A stretch of 64,000 bases of DNA, taken from positions 550,090-614,089 of the forward strand of contig CANMKR010000001.1 in NCBI GenBank assembly GCA_947498625.1. Direction: 5' to 3'. The notes under the pieces are model-generated. The model was not told where the DNA came from. It saw nothing but the letters and a program-made list of their open reading frames with translations, and did not search any database. A program made the position numbers and the translations under genes. Of the stretch, positions 26,899-39,688 are shown in pieces. How positions within the stretch are numbered: position 1 is the stretch's first letter; each line of letters begins with the position of its first letter. Origin of the DNA: an uncultured Kangiella sp. GTDB taxonomy: Bacteria > Pseudomonadota > Gammaproteobacteria > Enterobacterales > Kangiellaceae.

Positions 26899-28276
26899 TT
26901 CGTTTTACTCGATATTTTTTACCTTTAATTTTACCATCTGTTAATTGACGGAAAGCGGTATCAACAAATTTTCGTGTTACAGCAATATAAGACCAGTTAG
27001 CGGCGACCTTTATTTTACCTAAGTCATCACCGGTTAATTCCTTTGATTGAGTTAAAGCTCCTACAATATCACCTGGTCGTATTTTATTTTTCTTACCGCC
27101 ACTGATTTGTAGCGTGGCCATTGGCGCTTTATAGCCCGGTTGTTTTAATAAGGATAAGTCAGGTAGTTTTTTCGCTTCGATTTTAAAGCCCAAATGTTCA
27201 CCAAGACGATTGATTTTATAATGCTCTTTTTCAGAAAATAATGAGCAAGCGATACCTTGATTCCCTGCACGACCCGTTCGGCCAATTCTATGCACATGAG
27301 TTTCCGGATCGCTGGCGGTATGGTAATTGATGACTAAATCTAATGCTTCAATATCCAGTCCGCGCCCGGCAACATCCGTGGCCACTAAAATTGAGGTGCT
27401 TTTATTAGCAAATTGCACTAACGCTTGATCGCGGTCAATTTGATCTAAGTCGCCATGCAAAGCGATGACACTAAAGCCAAAGCGCTTTAACTCGCCAGCA
27501 ACTTCTTTAACGTCTTTTTTGGTGTTACAGAAAATAACCGTTGAGTCTGGTCGACTTTCTAATAGCAGCAACCTGGTCGCGGTAAGTCGATGTGCATCGT
27601 CATTGACCTTATAAAACTTTTGCGCAATATCTGAATCAATATGATCCGACTCAATTTGAACATGCTTCGGGTTGCGCATCACTCGTTTCGAAATGGATTC
27701 AATTTCTTTAGGGAAAGTGGCACTGAAAATTAAGGTTTGGCGCTTGCTAGGAGCATATTGCATGATGGCATCAATGGATGGTTGAAAACCCATGTCGAGC
27801 ATGCGGTCCGCTTCATCTAGAACTAAAGTTGTAAGTTCATCCAGTTTTAAAGTCTGTTGCTCTAAATGCTCTTCCACTCTGCCAGGCGTTCCAATAACGA
27901 TATGGATACCGCTTGCTAATGAATTTGTTTGTAGTTTTTTAGGGATGCCGCCGCAAATCACTAAAACTTTTATATTGGGTAACGTTCTTGCTAAAGCCCT
28001 AATGTCTTCAGCTACTTGCTCTGCTAGTTCGCGAGTAGGGCATAAGACTAACGATTGGACATTAAAGTTTTTCACGTCTAATTTTTGTAAGATCCCTAAG
28101 CCAAATGCTGCTGTTTTTCCTGAGCCAGTTTTGGCTTGGCCAATTAAATCCTGCCCTTGCAAAATCGATGGTAATGCAGCTTCCTGAATAGGTGTCATAG
28201 CGCTGTAGCCTAAGCTTTCGACATTTTGTTGTAAGGCTGAATTTAAGGCAATATTTTGGAAGTTAGACTTTGACAT
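26891..28276 (-). CDS. dbpA: ATP-dependent RNA helicase DbpA
   Basis: DbpA is a DEAD-box helicase acting on 50S assembly intermediates by recognising hairpin 92 of 23S rRNA. The 461-residue protein has the Q motif (MTPIQEAALP), AKTGSGKT (48-55), [39 protein letters not shown] and [10 protein letters not shown], followed by a C-terminal RRM-like domain (about 385-461: KNKIRPGDIVGAL, LGKIKVAANWSYIAV, GKIKGKKYRVKRI) which is the DbpA-specific rRNA-binding domain. It is convergent with the rhlE-NYN unit. Confidence 0.95.
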   Translation of the reverse strand: MSKSNFQNIALNSALQQNVESLGYSAMTPIQEAALPSILQGQDLIGQAKTGSGKTAAFGLGILQKLDVKNFNVQSLVLCPTRELAEQVAEDIRALARTLPNIKVLVICGGIPKKLQTNSLASGIHIVIGTPGRVEEHLEQQTLKLDELTTLVLDEADRMLDMGFQPSIDAIMQYAPSKRQTLIFSATFPKEIESISKRVMRNPKHVQIESDHIDSDIAQKFYKVNDDAHRLTATRLLLLESRPDSTVIFCNTKKDVKEVAGELKRFGFSVIALHGDLDQIDRDQALVQFANKSTSILVATDVAGRGLDIEALDLVINYHTASDPETHVHRIGRTGRAGNQGIACSLFSEKEHYKINRLGEHLGFKIEAKKLPDLSLLKQPGYKAPMATLQISGGKKNKIRPGDIVGALTQSKELTGDDLGKIKVAANWSYIAVTRKFVDTAFRQLTDGKIKGKKYRVKRIS

Positions 28277-28363
28277 GAGTTATCTCATAAAAGCGGATGC
28301 TGCATTATGACTCTATTTGTCACAAATATACAGAAACCATTGATGATTAAGTTTGCAGGCAAT

Positions 28364-28390
28364 AAAAAAGGGCGGAAAAACCGCCCTTTG
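28364..28390 (-). terminator. Intrinsic terminator of trxB
   Basis: AAAGGGCGG, loop AAAAA, CCGCCCTTT (28367-28389). On the minus strand the stem is followed by a run of Ts (the A-run at 28364-28369), about 20 nt after the trxB stop. Confidence 0.85.
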
Positions 28391-28407
28391 AAACTAGTCA
28401 GTAATAA

Positions 28408-29370
<963 letters not shown>

Positions 29371-29495
29371 CTAGAACTGAATTATTTTGATGCAGTGATT
29401 GTATGGGCTTGGACACTAAAAATAAACCCAAGCCAAAGGATTAATTGTGACTATAGTAAATATCAATGACTTTAATAGTCATCTTGATGGCTAAT

Positions 29496-29921
29496 CTAAC
29501 AAGCCGACTGATTTGCCTTAACGTATTCGGCAGACTCTTTAATTACCTGTCTTAAAATATCTTCATCAACATCTTCTAATTTATTGATATATAAGCAGGC
29601 AACGCTAGTTTTACATTTGCCAATCTTATCCAGCAATTCTGGGCGTTTTTTAAAGCCATCCATAATGTATAAAGTTAAATTCTGTTTTCTTGGTGAAAAA
29701 CCGGTATAAAACCATTCGCCAGATCGGCCGGATTTGTAGTTATAGGTAAATTGTCCAAAGCCAATAATGGAATCACCCCACATAACAGGTTTCTCGCCCG
29801 TGATTTCAGTCATCATGTCGAGCATGACTAAACTGTCTTCGCGACGTTTTTTATGCTCAACCGCATTTAAAAAAGCTTTAACATCACCATCATTGGGTTG
29901 GGTTTTATTCGCAGCAGCCAT
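29496..29921 (-). CDS. DUF1801 domain protein
   Basis: A 141-residue cytoplasmic protein with the DUF1801 (YdhG-like) core: VKAFLNAVEHKKRREDSLVMLDMM, GEKPVMWGDSIIGFGQF and GEWFYTGFSPRKQNLTLYIMDGF. The family is widespread and resembles the iron-chaperone frataxin-like fold of YdhG, but no firm function is known. The start has AGGAGAATC in front of it. It reads alone, between trxB and the cold-shock gene. Confidence 0.85.
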   Translation of the reverse strand: MAAANKTQPNDGDVKAFLNAVEHKKRREDSLVMLDMMTEITGEKPVMWGDSIIGFGQFTYNYKSGRSGEWFYTGFSPRKQNLTLYIMDGFKKRPELLDKIGKCKTSVACLYINKLEDVDEDILRQVIKESAEYVKANQSAC

Positions 29922-30255
29922 TAGATTCTCCTATCCATAAGTCATATATGAATTAGCTTTATTACCATAAGTTAGCAAGAGAGACCAAAATTGTCTAACC
30001 AGTTGAATATTAGAGCATTATTGCTTTACTTTTAGACAGAATACTGTATCGTTCTATTTGCTGGTTAATGTAACAGCTATAAAAGATTTTAATGTTCGAC
30101 GGTACTACCCCAAGCAAGTCTGTTTTAGCAATAAACTGATTTACTAGAGTTTAGTAGCACAAGCTTAATATCGTAATAGTAGTGTCATTAGTGTTCAGTA
30201 CAATATGCCGACTTTGGCAACAGACTTAAATAAGCATTATGCTTGGAGAAATATC
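29922..30255. other. Upstream region and leader of the cold-shock gene
   Basis: 334 nt without a supported gene between two divergent genes. An upstream in-frame ATG at 30205 would extend the cold-shock protein by 17 residues, but family length argues against it. Cold-shock genes usually have a long structured leader, and this space is large enough for one. I could not define the promoter or a cold-box with confidence. Confidence 0.45.
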
Positions 30256-30462
30256 ATGGCAGCAATCACTGGTACCGTTAAATGGTTTAACGATTCAAAA
30301 GGTTTTGGTTTCATCGAACAAGAAGGCGGCGAAGACGTATTTGTACACTTCCGCGCTATTCAAGGCGACGGCTTCAAAAGCTTAAACGAAGGCGAAAAAG
30401 TGTCTTTCGAAATTGAGCAAGGCCCTAAAGGCGCTCAAGCTGCAAACGTTACTAAACTATAA
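30256..30462 (+). CDS. Cold-shock protein, CspA family
   Basis: A 68-residue single cold-shock domain that binds single-stranded RNA and DNA and melts secondary structure. RNP1 (KGFGFI, 15-20) and RNP2 (DVFVHF, 27-32) are intact, and the tail [13 protein letters not shown] is canonical. I choose the ATG at 30256 with GGAG 8 nt upstream. Whether it is cold-induced cannot be judged; family members also act in stationary phase. It ends with a strong terminator. Confidence 0.95.
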   Translation: MAAITGTVKWFNDSKGFGFIEQEGGEDVFVHFRAIQGDGFKSLNEGEKVSFEIEQGPKGAQAANVTKL

Positions 30463-30500
30463 GCTCTTATATAAAGCTAAATAGTTTAATAAAGTTTCAA

Positions 30501-30529
30501 AAAAGCCGCTCATTGAGCGGCTTTTTTTT
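30501..30529 (+). terminator. Intrinsic terminator of the cold-shock gene
   Basis: GCCGCTC, loop ATT, GAGCGGC (30505-30521), followed by eight Ts and preceded by As. Thirteen bases of this hairpin recur at 31416-31428, beyond the metalloprotease gene. Confidence 0.92.
30508..30520 (+). repeat. 13-nt direct repeat, left copy (within terminator)
   Basis: GCTCATTGAGCGG, identical to 31416-31428. The two copies bracket the metzincin gene, 908 nt apart. The left copy is part of the functional csp terminator. Confidence 0.6.
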
Positions 30530-30586
30530 ATGCTTGAATTTTATGTTACCCTGAATACTCAAAAGTGCTATTGGAAGGAGTCTTTT

Positions 30587-31393
30587 ATGTCATTGTATCG
30601 AATATTTTCTGTCCTTTTTTTTGTATTGTTTTATTCAGCCGTGGCTTTGGCTGGAAAAAAAGAGTTTAAAACGTGGGATGTCGATGTGCGTTTTTATAAT
30701 GCTTCGAAAGAGCACACAGAAGCCGAAATCGAGCGGAGAGTGGCCAAGATGGTGGCATTTGCCGAAGCCTCTTATTCTAGAAAACCAGCTTTAAAAATAA
30801 ATTATAGTATTCATAGTATGTTTGAAAAAGGAGGAAAAGATTTAACAACGTTAAGTTTTGAGTCGGGGAAAAAATACGCGAAATTCATGGATAAGTATTT
30901 CGATAATGTCGCTAAGTCAAAAACAAATGGTTATATGCGAGTGCTAATCACTGATGAAATTTGTATTAAAGGTAAATGCATTGGTGGTAGAGCTAACTTC
31001 CCACATGATGTTACACCTTTTAAACGTAAATACGGAATCATCCTCGATTCTAATAATCATTATTCAACATACTCTCATGAATTAGGTCATTTTTTTGGTT
31101 TAAAGCACACCTTTGAACCTTACCTTGGAACTTCTAAGCGCTGTAATAAAGGAACGAAGAAAAACCTTCTTAAATTGGATAAAAATCACTGTAATTCGTG
31201 CAGTTCTGATTTAGATTCTGAAGGTGCGTGCTTGGGGCGTGTAAATGTGATGGATTATTGTTCTGCACGTAATGAGCAAGAATCCAATTATATATTTAAT
31301 AATTGCCAGAAGGATAAATCTGCTAAGCAAAGAAGACAATACTTAACGAAAGAAGGAAAGGTCAATTATAGCAAATTAAAAGGTGGTAGATAA
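30587..31393 (+). CDS. Secreted zinc metalloprotease (metzincin, M43-like)
   Basis: A 268-residue exported protein. I start at 30587, where GGAAGGAG lies 6 nt upstream; the first 22 residues form a signal peptide ending VALA-G. The metzincin zinc site HELGHFFGLKH (H164, E165, H168, H174) is complete and is followed by a Met-turn VMDYC (M222). Eight or more cysteines in the C-terminal half (RCNKG, HCNSC, GACLG, DYCSA, NNCQK) suggest disulfides, consistent with secretion. The order HTF, cysteines, MDYC recalls the M43 pappalysin/cytophagalysin group, but I would not insist on the subfamily. The protein is small and lysine-rich, without an obvious accessory domain. It stands alone between direct repeats. 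Confidence 0.82.
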   Translation: MSLYRIFSVLFFVLFYSAVALAGKKEFKTWDVDVRFYNASKEHTEAEIERRVAKMVAFAEASYSRKPALKINYSIHSMFEKGGKDLTTLSFESGKKYAKFMDKYFDNVAKSKTNGYMRVLITDEICIKGKCIGGRANFPHDVTPFKRKYGIILDSNNHYSTYSHELGHFFGLKHTFEPYLGTSKRCNKGTKKNLLKLDKNHCNSCSSDLDSEGACLGRVNVMDYCSARNEQESNYIFNNCQKDKSAKQRRQYLTKEGKVNYSKLKGGR

Positions 31394-31415
31394 ATTGGAA
31401 TGGAGAGAAATATTT

Positions 31416-31428
31416 GCTCATTGAGCGG
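31416..31428 (+). repeat. 13-nt direct repeat, right copy (decayed terminator)
   Basis: GCTCATTGAGCGG again, 23 nt after the metzincin stop. Only a 4-bp GC-type stem (GCTC/GAGC) plus two wobble pairs can form here, and the following Ts are interrupted, so this copy is a poor terminator. Confidence 0.55.
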
Positions 31429-31508
31429 TTGTTTTGATCTTTTTGATTCTTTCAAAGTTATGTCTGGGTTAAAAGCGGCATATATAGAGAATAACAAAAT
31501 TGTGTTAC

Positions 31509-31530
31509 TTTCTTTGTTTCTCCAAAGAAA
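31509..31530. repeat. Palindromic repeat remnant
   Basis: TTTCTTTG, 6-nt loop, CAAAGAAA: a perfect 8-bp inverted repeat, with surrounding bases (GTGTTAC on the left, GAGTAAAAGAAAGG on the right) resembling the widespread GTTACTTTCTTTG palindromic intergenic element of gammaproteobacteria. The right arm has diverged. No coding potential. Confidence 0.4.
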
Positions 31531-31624
31531 ACGAGTAAAAGAAAGGACATCCGAAAATTAGGCACTTCACTTTCCTATATGAGATTACTCACCAAGTGCG
31601 AAATGATGGATAATAAAGTAAGCA

Positions 31625-31656
31625 TAAAAAAACGCCACATTAAGTGGCGTTTTTTA
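31625..31656. terminator. Bidirectional terminator downstream of ald
   Basis: ACGCCAC, loop ATTAA, GTGGCGT (31632-31650), with seven As on the left and six Ts on the right. It lies 20-25 nt after the ald stop and also faces traffic from the metzincin side. Confidence 0.88.
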
Positions 31657-31675
31657 TTTATAGCTTAACTATAAC

Positions 31676-32794
31676 TTAAAGCCCTAAAGCTTCCTTAGGA
31701 TCTACAAAATCAAAACCTAAGTTTTGTGCAACTGATTGTTCAGTGACTTTACCGCGGTAAACATTTAAACCATTGAGTAAATGCTCATCTTCAGCTAAGG
31801 CTTTTTTATAGCCTTTGTTGGCTAAGTTAATGATAAATGGCAAGGTTGCATTGTTTAACGCAAAAGTTGAAGTTCTTGGAACTGCGCCAGGCATATTAGC
31901 AACACAGTAATGAACTACGTCATCAACCATGAACGTCGGCTCTGCGTGAGTAGTAGCATGCGAAGTTTCAAAGCAACCACCTTGGTCGATGGCCACGTCT
32001 ACTAATACCGCGCCAGGCTTCATATTCTTAACCATTTCAGCGGTGACTAATTTAGGCGCTGCAGCGCCAGGAATTAATACGCCGCCGATCACTAGATCAG
32101 CTGAAGTTACATGGCGCTCTAAAGAATCATGGCTTGAGTAAATAGTTTCTACTTGAGTGCCAAACTCAGCATCAATACGGCGAAGTACATCTACATTTCG
32201 ATCTAATACGATAACCCTAGCGCCCATACCAACCGCCATTTTAATAGCGTTAGTACCGACTACGCCACCACCAATCACGGTTACTTTGGCAGGTGCAACA
32301 CCAGGCACACCGCCTAATAACATGCCGCGACCACCAGAAGACTTCTCAAGGCATTCAGCGCCAGCTTGAATCGACATACGGCCAGCAACTTCTGACATTG
32401 GTGCTAATAAAGGTAATCCGCCAGTACGACTAGTCACAGTTTCATAGGCAATACAAACGGCGCCAGATTTCACTAGATCTTCTGTTTGTGGCATATCTGG
32501 AGCTAAGTGCAAGTAGGTAAATAGGATTTGACCTTCGCGAAGGCGAGCACGCTCTTCAGCTAACGGCTCTTTGACTTTGACAATCATATCGGCTTGAGCA
32601 AAAACTTCATCCGCTGAGTTAACGACTGTTGCGCCAACCGCTTCGTAGTCAGCGTCGGTAAAGCCAATGCCACTACCGGCGTTATGTTGCACTACCACTT
32701 GATGGCCATGAGCTATTAGCTCGCGAACACTGCCAGGAACCATACCGACACGGTATTCATGATTTTTTATTTCTTTTGGTACACCTATTAACAT
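31676..32794 (-). CDS. ald: Alanine dehydrogenase
   Basis: Ald converts L-alanine and NAD to pyruvate, ammonium and NADH, reversibly. The 372-residue protein begins [18 protein letters not shown] and shows the KVKEPL substrate lysine segment, YLHLAPD, the NAD-binding [18 protein letters not shown], and [12 protein letters not shown]. All are typical, and length is standard. It is divergent from an lrp gene with a 177-nt shared upstream region, so regulation by the Lrp-type protein is likely (inference). Confidence 0.97.
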   Translation of the reverse strand: MLIGVPKEIKNHEYRVGMVPGSVRELIAHGHQVVVQHNAGSGIGFTDADYEAVGATVVNSADEVFAQADMIVKVKEPLAEERARLREGQILFTYLHLAPDMPQTEDLVKSGAVCIAYETVTSRTGGLPLLAPMSEVAGRMSIQAGAECLEKSSGGRGMLLGGVPGVAPAKVTVIGGGVVGTNAIKMAVGMGARVIVLDRNVDVLRRIDAEFGTQVETIYSSHDSLERHVTSADLVIGGVLIPGAAAPKLVTAEMVKNMKPGAVLVDVAIDQGGCFETSHATTHAEPTFMVDDVVHYCVANMPGAVPRTSTFALNNATLPFIINLANKGYKKALAEDEHLLNGLNVYRGKVTEQSVAQNLGFDFVDPKEALGL

Positions 32795-32971
32795 GCCCAG
32801 ATCTCCTACTAAAGTTTGAAACTAGCGGTAATATAGAAATATCTCTATAGATAATCGCGCTATTATAGTGTGCTTTAATCAGTTTTATTTGCTAAATATG
32901 GCTTAAATGCAGTATAAATAACTATTAATATGAAATTTTAAGATGGAAACACTTGCATAAGATGGCTGTTC

Positions 32972-33460
32972 ATGAAAACACAAAATGCCAGTAAACAGAT
33001 ACTCGATCGGATAGATCTGCGAATTTTGAATGAATTGCAGGTTAATGGTCGTATTTCAAATGTAGAATTAGCGAAAAAAGTTGGATTGAGCGCTACACCA
33101 TGTTTGGAGCGGGTGAAACGCTTAGAAACTAATGGATTTATTGAGGGGTATTCAGCTCGCCTGAATCCAATGAAGCTTTCAGCTTCATTGCTGGTTTTTG
33201 TGGAGATACGTCTTTCTAGAACTTCGCCAGATGTGTTTGAAGATTTTAAATCAGCGGTTACTGATTTATCGATGATTTTAGAATGTCATTTGGTATCAGG
33301 TGATTTTGACTACTTACTTAAAGCTCGCGTGGCAGATATGAAAGCTTATCGAAAATTACTTGGTGAAACCTTATTGACCTTGCCAGGGGTAAGTGCCTCA
33401 CGTTCCTATATGGTGATGGAAGAGGTCAAAGAGAGCTTTAATTTACCGATAGGTATCTAA
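32972..33460 (+). CDS. lrp: Leucine-responsive regulatory protein (Lrp/AsnC family)
   Basis: A 162-residue transcription factor with an N-terminal winged helix (LNELQVNGRISNVELAKKVGLSATPCLERVKRLE) and a C-terminal RAM ligand/oligomer domain (VFVEIRLSRTSPDVFEDF, CHLVSGDFDYLLKARV). The sequence is close to E. coli Lrp, and the gene precedes ftsK exactly as lrp does in enterobacteria. In this genome its divergent neighbour is ald, so alanine is a plausible effector in addition to leucine. Confidence 0.93.
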   Translation: MKTQNASKQILDRIDLRILNELQVNGRISNVELAKKVGLSATPCLERVKRLETNGFIEGYSARLNPMKLSASLLVFVEIRLSRTSPDVFEDFKSAVTDLSMILECHLVSGDFDYLLKARVADMKAYRKLLGETLLTLPGVSASRSYMVMEEVKESFNLPIGI

Positions 33461-33530
33461 GAGCGGCAATTAGTTTTTATATTCTGGATTATAACGAGTA
33501 GAATGACCTAAAAATAAAGGTATTATATTA

Positions 33531-35870
33531 GTGACACAAGCAACCCAAAAAACAAAACAAGAACAAGACTCTAAGGCATTGTTAAGAAAACGTTTGAGTG
33601 AAGGCGGTATGATATTGCTGGTGACTTTAGCGGTGTTCTTTTTGCTAGCGTTGATTTCTTATAACCATAATGACCCAGCGGCATTTACCAACGGCAATGG
33701 ACAGAAAGTACAAAATTTGGCGGGCAAATCTGGCGCATGGTTTTCAGACTTCTTTTTGCATTTATTTGGTTATTTGGCTTACCTGGTTCCTTTAATCATT
33801 GGTTACGTCGGCTATTTAGTTTATAGCGGACGTAAAATAGAAAATTCGCATCCTAAAAGCTTTTGGTTAGTTAAAGCAGCTGGTTTATTTATGGCAATAC
33901 TAGCCGGCGCAGGTTTATCCAGTTTGCACTTTTTCGATCCGGCACTACAACCAAGCTATTCATCTGGTGGCATTCTGGGCGAGTTTCTAATTTCTGGAAT
34001 TTTAGAAGGGCTGGGTCTGTATGGAACCACTTTAATTCTTTTAGCCATATTCTTATCAGGTTTAACCTTATTTACCGGTATTTCTTGGCTTAAATTAATG
34101 GACCGAACGGGGCAAATAACCATTCATGGTTGGAATAGATTTAAAGCTTGGTTAGCGGCATTTAAAGAACAAAGAGCTGAGAAAAAAGAAGTTAAGCAAG
34201 TAGTTGTTAAACGACAAGAAGCGTTAGTTCTAGAAAAAGCAAAAACCGAAGCGCGTAAGCCGGTTAAAATTGAGCCTAAAGTTGCGCCTTTAGCGCCTAG
34301 TAAAAAAGTTCAAAAAGCTCAAGCTAAGAAACAACAAAAGCCGCTTAATCTTGGTAAGGAATTTGACGGTCCTGTGACGCCAATGCCTGAAGTAGAATTA
34401 CTGGATCCGCCTGAGCCGCCAAAGTACTCTGTTTCCGCGGAATCACTAGAAGCAATGTCGCGTTTATTGGAATTAAAACTAAAAGACTTTGGTGTGGATG
34501 TTCAGGTAATGGAAGTGCACCCTGGTCCAGTGATTACTCGTTTTGAAATTGATTTAGCGCCAGGTGTTAAAGTCAGCAAAATTACTAGCCTGGCACAAGA
34601 TCTTGCCCGTTCTTTATCGACAATGTCTGTACGAGTGGTTGAAGTCATTCCGGGTAAAACTTATGTAGGCATTGAAATTCCAAATGAAAATCGTGAGATC
34701 GTTCGGTTAAGAGAAGTGATTGCCTCGGAAGCGTTTGATAAATCAAAAGCACCCCTATCGATGGCTTTGGGTAAAGACATTGCTGGTAATCCAGTGGTGG
34801 TGAATATGGCTAAAATGCCACACTTGATGGTGGCAGGTACCACTGGCTCAGGTAAGTCGGTTGGTGTGAATGCCATGATTATCAGCATGTTGTATAAAGC
34901 AACACCTGAGGATCTACGCCTCATCATGATCGATCCTAAAATGCTCGAATTGAGTGTTTATGAAGGGATCCCGCATTTGTTATGCGAAGTAGTTACCGAC
35001 ATGAAAGATGCAGCCAATGCTTTACGTTGGTCTGTAGGTGAAATGGAGCGTCGTTACCGATTGATGTCTGCTATGGGCGTAAGAAATTTAGCCGGTTTTA
35101 ATAAAAAGATTTTAGATGCCATCGAAAAGGGTGAGCCAATTTCAGATCCTTTGTGGCAACCAACTGATGGATTAGAAGAAGAGCCACCAACTTTAGAAAA
35201 GTTACCTTCAATTGTAGTGGTCATTGATGAGCTTGCTGACATGATGATGATTGTGGGTAAGAAAGTTGAAGAGTTAATCGCGCGTATTGCACAAAAAGCG
35301 CGTGCCGCAGGTATTCACTTGATCCTGGCAACTCAAAGACCTTCGGTGGATGTTATTACTGGCTTAATTAAAGCGAATATTCCGTCAAGAATGGCCTTCC
35401 AAGTATCTTCAAAAATTGATTCGAGAACCATTCTTGATCAAACTGGTGCAGAGCAACTTTTAGGTATGGGTGATATGTTGTATTTACCGGGTGGTACCAG
35501 TATTCCTGCTCGTGTGCATGGTGCCTTTGTCGATGATGATGAAGTCCATCGGGTGGTCGAAGATTGGAAACGACGCGGAGAGCCAGATTACTTAGAAGCT
35601 ATTATTCAAGGAACTAGTGAGGTACCGGTACCGGGAATGCCTGGAATGGCAGGAGAAGAGGATAGCGAACAAGATGAACTCTTTGATCAAGCCGTTGCCT
35701 TAGTCACTGAATCAAGGCGCGCTTCTATTTCAGGTATTCAGCGTCGTCTGAAAATCGGTTATAACCGTGCGGCGAGAATGGTGGAAGCTATGGAAGCAGC
35801 GGGGATTGTGAGTGAGATGGGAACTAACGGAACGAGGGAGGTTCTGGCTCCGCCACCTATTAAGGACTAG
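33531..35870 (+). CDS. ftsK: DNA translocase FtsK
   Basis: FtsK anchors at the division septum and pumps chromosome dimers towards dif for XerCD resolution. The GTG start at 33531 follows AAAGG. The 779-residue protein has about four to five N-terminal membrane helices (roughly 25-190), a short charged K/E/A/P linker (200-300, much shorter than in E. coli), the alpha-beta motor with Walker A GTTGSGKS (436-443), Walker [13 protein letters not shown] and [12 protein letters not shown], and the C-terminal gamma winged helix ([25 protein letters not shown]) that reads KOPS. Confidence 0.97.
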   Translation: MTQATQKTKQEQDSKALLRKRLSEGGMILLVTLAVFFLLALISYNHNDPAAFTNGNGQKVQNLAGKSGAWFSDFFLHLFGYLAYLVPLIIGYVGYLVYSGRKIENSHPKSFWLVKAAGLFMAILAGAGLSSLHFFDPALQPSYSSGGILGEFLISGILEGLGLYGTTLILLAIFLSGLTLFTGISWLKLMDRTGQITIHGWNRFKAWLAAFKEQRAEKKEVKQVVVKRQEALVLEKAKTEARKPVKIEPKVAPLAPSKKVQKAQAKKQQKPLNLGKEFDGPVTPMPEVELLDPPEPPKYSVSAESLEAMSRLLELKLKDFGVDVQVMEVHPGPVITRFEIDLAPGVKVSKITSLAQDLARSLSTMSVRVVEVIPGKTYVGIEIPNENREIVRLREVIASEAFDKSKAPLSMALGKDIAGNPVVVNMAKMPHLMVAGTTGSGKSVGVNAMIISMLYKATPEDLRLIMIDPKMLELSVYEGIPHLLCEVVTDMKDAANALRWSVGEMERRYRLMSAMGVRNLAGFNKKILDAIEKGEPISDPLWQPTDGLEEEPPTLEKLPSIVVVIDELADMMMIVGKKVEELIARIAQKARAAGIHLILATQRPSVDVITGLIKANIPSRMAFQVSSKIDSRTILDQTGAEQLLGMGDMLYLPGGTSIPARVHGAFVDDDEVHRVVEDWKRRGEPDYLEAIIQGTSEVPVPGMPGMAGEEDSEQDELFDQAVALVTESRRASISGIQRRLKIGYNRAARMVEAMEAAGIVSEMGTNGTREVLAPPPIKD

Positions 35871-35939
35871 TTCAGCTAAATAACAGTATAAAATAGATAA
35901 GAATAGTAATCGCCGATTGTATTTGATTAAGGTTGTGAA

Positions 35940-36635
35940 ATGATTAAGAGTTTTTTTAAGGTTCTATTAATAGGTTTAAGTTTTGTATCGGCGACTTTGT
36001 TTGCTGATGCTGCGAATGATTTAAAGCAGAAGTTGTTGAAGCTTGAATCTATGCAGGCTAATTTTTCACAGATTGTGATTGATGAGTTGGGTTCTGAGTT
36101 GGATCGATCGTCAGGTAGTTTTCAAATTCAACGTCCAAAGAAGTTTAAATGGTTGGTGTCTGAACCCTATGAGCAAGAGATAATTTCTGATGGAGTTAAT
36201 CTTTGGCAGTTTGATAAAGATATCGAACAAGTAAATGTTTCTAATTTGGACGAGTCCTTTGAAAGCTCTCCAGCAGCTTTATTAAGTAATGCTGATGATA
36301 CTTTAGTTAACGATTACATCATTGCTCGGGTGCAAGACGAAACTCAAGACGGTGAAAAGCCGAGCCTATTATTTCACTTGCGCCCTAAGTCTGAAGATGC
36401 CTTGTTTGAGTCAATGTTGATGGAGTTTAAGGGCGACGACTTCGTTGCTTTTCAGGTAAAAGACAACCTTGGTCAAGCGACCATAGTTGAGTTCAGTGAA
36501 CAGCAATACAATCAAGGTTTTGATGAATCTGTGTTTAACTTTTCTCCGCCAAAGGGGATAGATTTTATTGATTCAAGAAACCAACAAACTGAGCTAACAA
36601 GACCGCCGATGCCGGTTGATAGAACTGAGCAATAA
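35940..36635 (+). CDS. lolA: Outer-membrane lipoprotein carrier protein LolA
   Basis: LolA ferries lipoproteins across the periplasm from LolCDE to LolB. The 231-residue precursor has a signal peptide (MIKSFFKVLLIGLSFVSATLFA), then the family body: LESMQANFSQIV, SGSFQIQRPKKFKWLVSEPYEQEIISDGVNLWQFDKD, and NFSPPKGIDFID near the end. It is slightly longer than E. coli LolA because of a short proline-containing tail. It lies 69 nt after ftsK in the conserved ftsK-lolA-rarA order. Confidence 0.95.
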   Translation: MIKSFFKVLLIGLSFVSATLFADAANDLKQKLLKLESMQANFSQIVIDELGSELDRSSGSFQIQRPKKFKWLVSEPYEQEIISDGVNLWQFDKDIEQVNVSNLDESFESSPAALLSNADDTLVNDYIIARVQDETQDGEKPSLLFHLRPKSEDALFESMLMEFKGDDFVAFQVKDNLGQATIVEFSEQQYNQGFDESVFNFSPPKGIDFIDSRNQQTELTRPPMPVDRTEQ

Positions 36636-36655
36636 CAGTTTTCGATTCTAATCAA

Positions 36656-37993
36656 ATGAGCCAGCAATCAAACCTTTTTAAGCAGTCTAATATTCATATT
36701 CCGTTGGCCGATCGAATGCGGCCAACATCATTAGAAGGTTATGTTGGACAGGAGCATTTGCTGGCGGAAGGCAAGCCCTTACGTCAGGCAATTGATTCCA
36801 AAAGACCTTTCTCATTAATTTTCTGGGGGCCACCAGGAACTGGGAAAACAACCCTAGCTCGCTTGATTGCACATAATTCGAATGCGCACTTTATTACCAT
36901 TTCTGCTGTATTGGCTGGGGTTAAAGATATTCGTGCGGCAGTAGATGAAGCCAAACAATATCAATCTCAGGGCAAACAAACTATTTTATTTGTCGATGAA
37001 GTGCATCGATTTAATAAAGCCCAGCAAGATGCTTTTTTACCTTATGTCGAAGATGGCACTGTCACTTTTATTGGTGCTACCACTGAAAACCCATCGTTTG
37101 AATTAAACAATGCTTTGCTTTCTAGAGCACGTGTTTTTGTGTTGCAAAACTTATCTGCAACTGCACTTTCTGAGTTAATTGACCATGCGCTAAATGATAA
37201 AGACAAGGGCTTAGGCCAATTAGATTTAAAAATAGATAGTAACTGCAAAGATATTCTTATCGAAGCGGCCGATGGAGATGGTCGTAGACTATTAAATTTC
37301 CTAGAAATTGCTAGTGAAATGGCCATGGCTCGGGATAAGTCCGAAGATGATTCATGGGCGATAGATCAAAGGGTTTTAGAAGAAACATTGACTCAATCTT
37401 TGCGCCGCTTTGATAAAGGTGGTGAGCACTTTTATGATCAAATATCTGCATTGCATAAATCAGTTCGTGGCTCTAATCCTGATGCGGCTTTGTATTGGTT
37501 TTGTCGTATGCTTGATGGTGGCGTGGATCCGCTATACGTTGCCCGCCGTGTGGTGAGAATGGCTAGCGAAGATATTGGCAATGCCGATCCGCGGGGTTTA
37601 AGCATCGCCTTAAATGCATGGGATGTTCAAGAGCGATTAGGAAGCCCTGAAGGTGAGCTAGCCATCGCTCAAGCTTTGACTTATCTTGCTTGTGCTGCAA
37701 AGAGTAATGCTGTGTATATCGGCTATAAGGCCGCCATGGCCGATGTGAAGTCCGATCCAACCTATGAAGTTCCGATGCATATTCGTAATGCGCCCACTAA
37801 GCTGATGAAAGATTTAGATTATGGCAGTGGCTACCGCTATGATCACGAAGAGCCTGATGCTCATTCAGCTGGTCAAACTTACTTTCCAGAAGAGAAAGGT
37901 GAAACCGAATATTATCAGCCTGTCGATCGAGGTTTGGAAAAGAAAATTGCAGACAAACTGGCTTGGATCAGACAACGAAATCAGGGGCGTTAA
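36656..37993 (+). CDS. rarA: Replication-associated recombination protein RarA (MgsA)
   Basis: RarA is an AAA+ clamp-loader-like ATPase that acts at stalled forks and gaps. The 445-residue protein has [15 protein letters not shown], Walker A GPPGTGKT (58-65), Walker [20 protein letters not shown], sensor [10 protein letters not shown], and the C-terminal tetramerisation region ([20 protein letters not shown]). No strong ribosome site is visible 20 nt downstream of lolA, so coupling to lolA translation is possible. Confidence 0.96.
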   Translation: MSQQSNLFKQSNIHIPLADRMRPTSLEGYVGQEHLLAEGKPLRQAIDSKRPFSLIFWGPPGTGKTTLARLIAHNSNAHFITISAVLAGVKDIRAAVDEAKQYQSQGKQTILFVDEVHRFNKAQQDAFLPYVEDGTVTFIGATTENPSFELNNALLSRARVFVLQNLSATALSELIDHALNDKDKGLGQLDLKIDSNCKDILIEAADGDGRRLLNFLEIASEMAMARDKSEDDSWAIDQRVLEETLTQSLRRFDKGGEHFYDQISALHKSVRGSNPDAALYWFCRMLDGGVDPLYVARRVVRMASEDIGNADPRGLSIALNAWDVQERLGSPEGELAIAQALTYLACAAKSNAVYIGYKAAMADVKSDPTYEVPMHIRNAPTKLMKDLDYGSGYRYDHEEPDAHSAGQTYFPEEKGETEYYQPVDRGLEKKIADKLAWIRQRNQGR

Positions 37994-37995
37994 TT

Positions 37996-39688
<1,693 letters not shown>

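Noticed and set aside
30205-30255. N-terminal extension of the cold-shock protein
   Set aside because: Family members begin at the downstream ATG, which has a good ribosome site; the extension is not domain-like.
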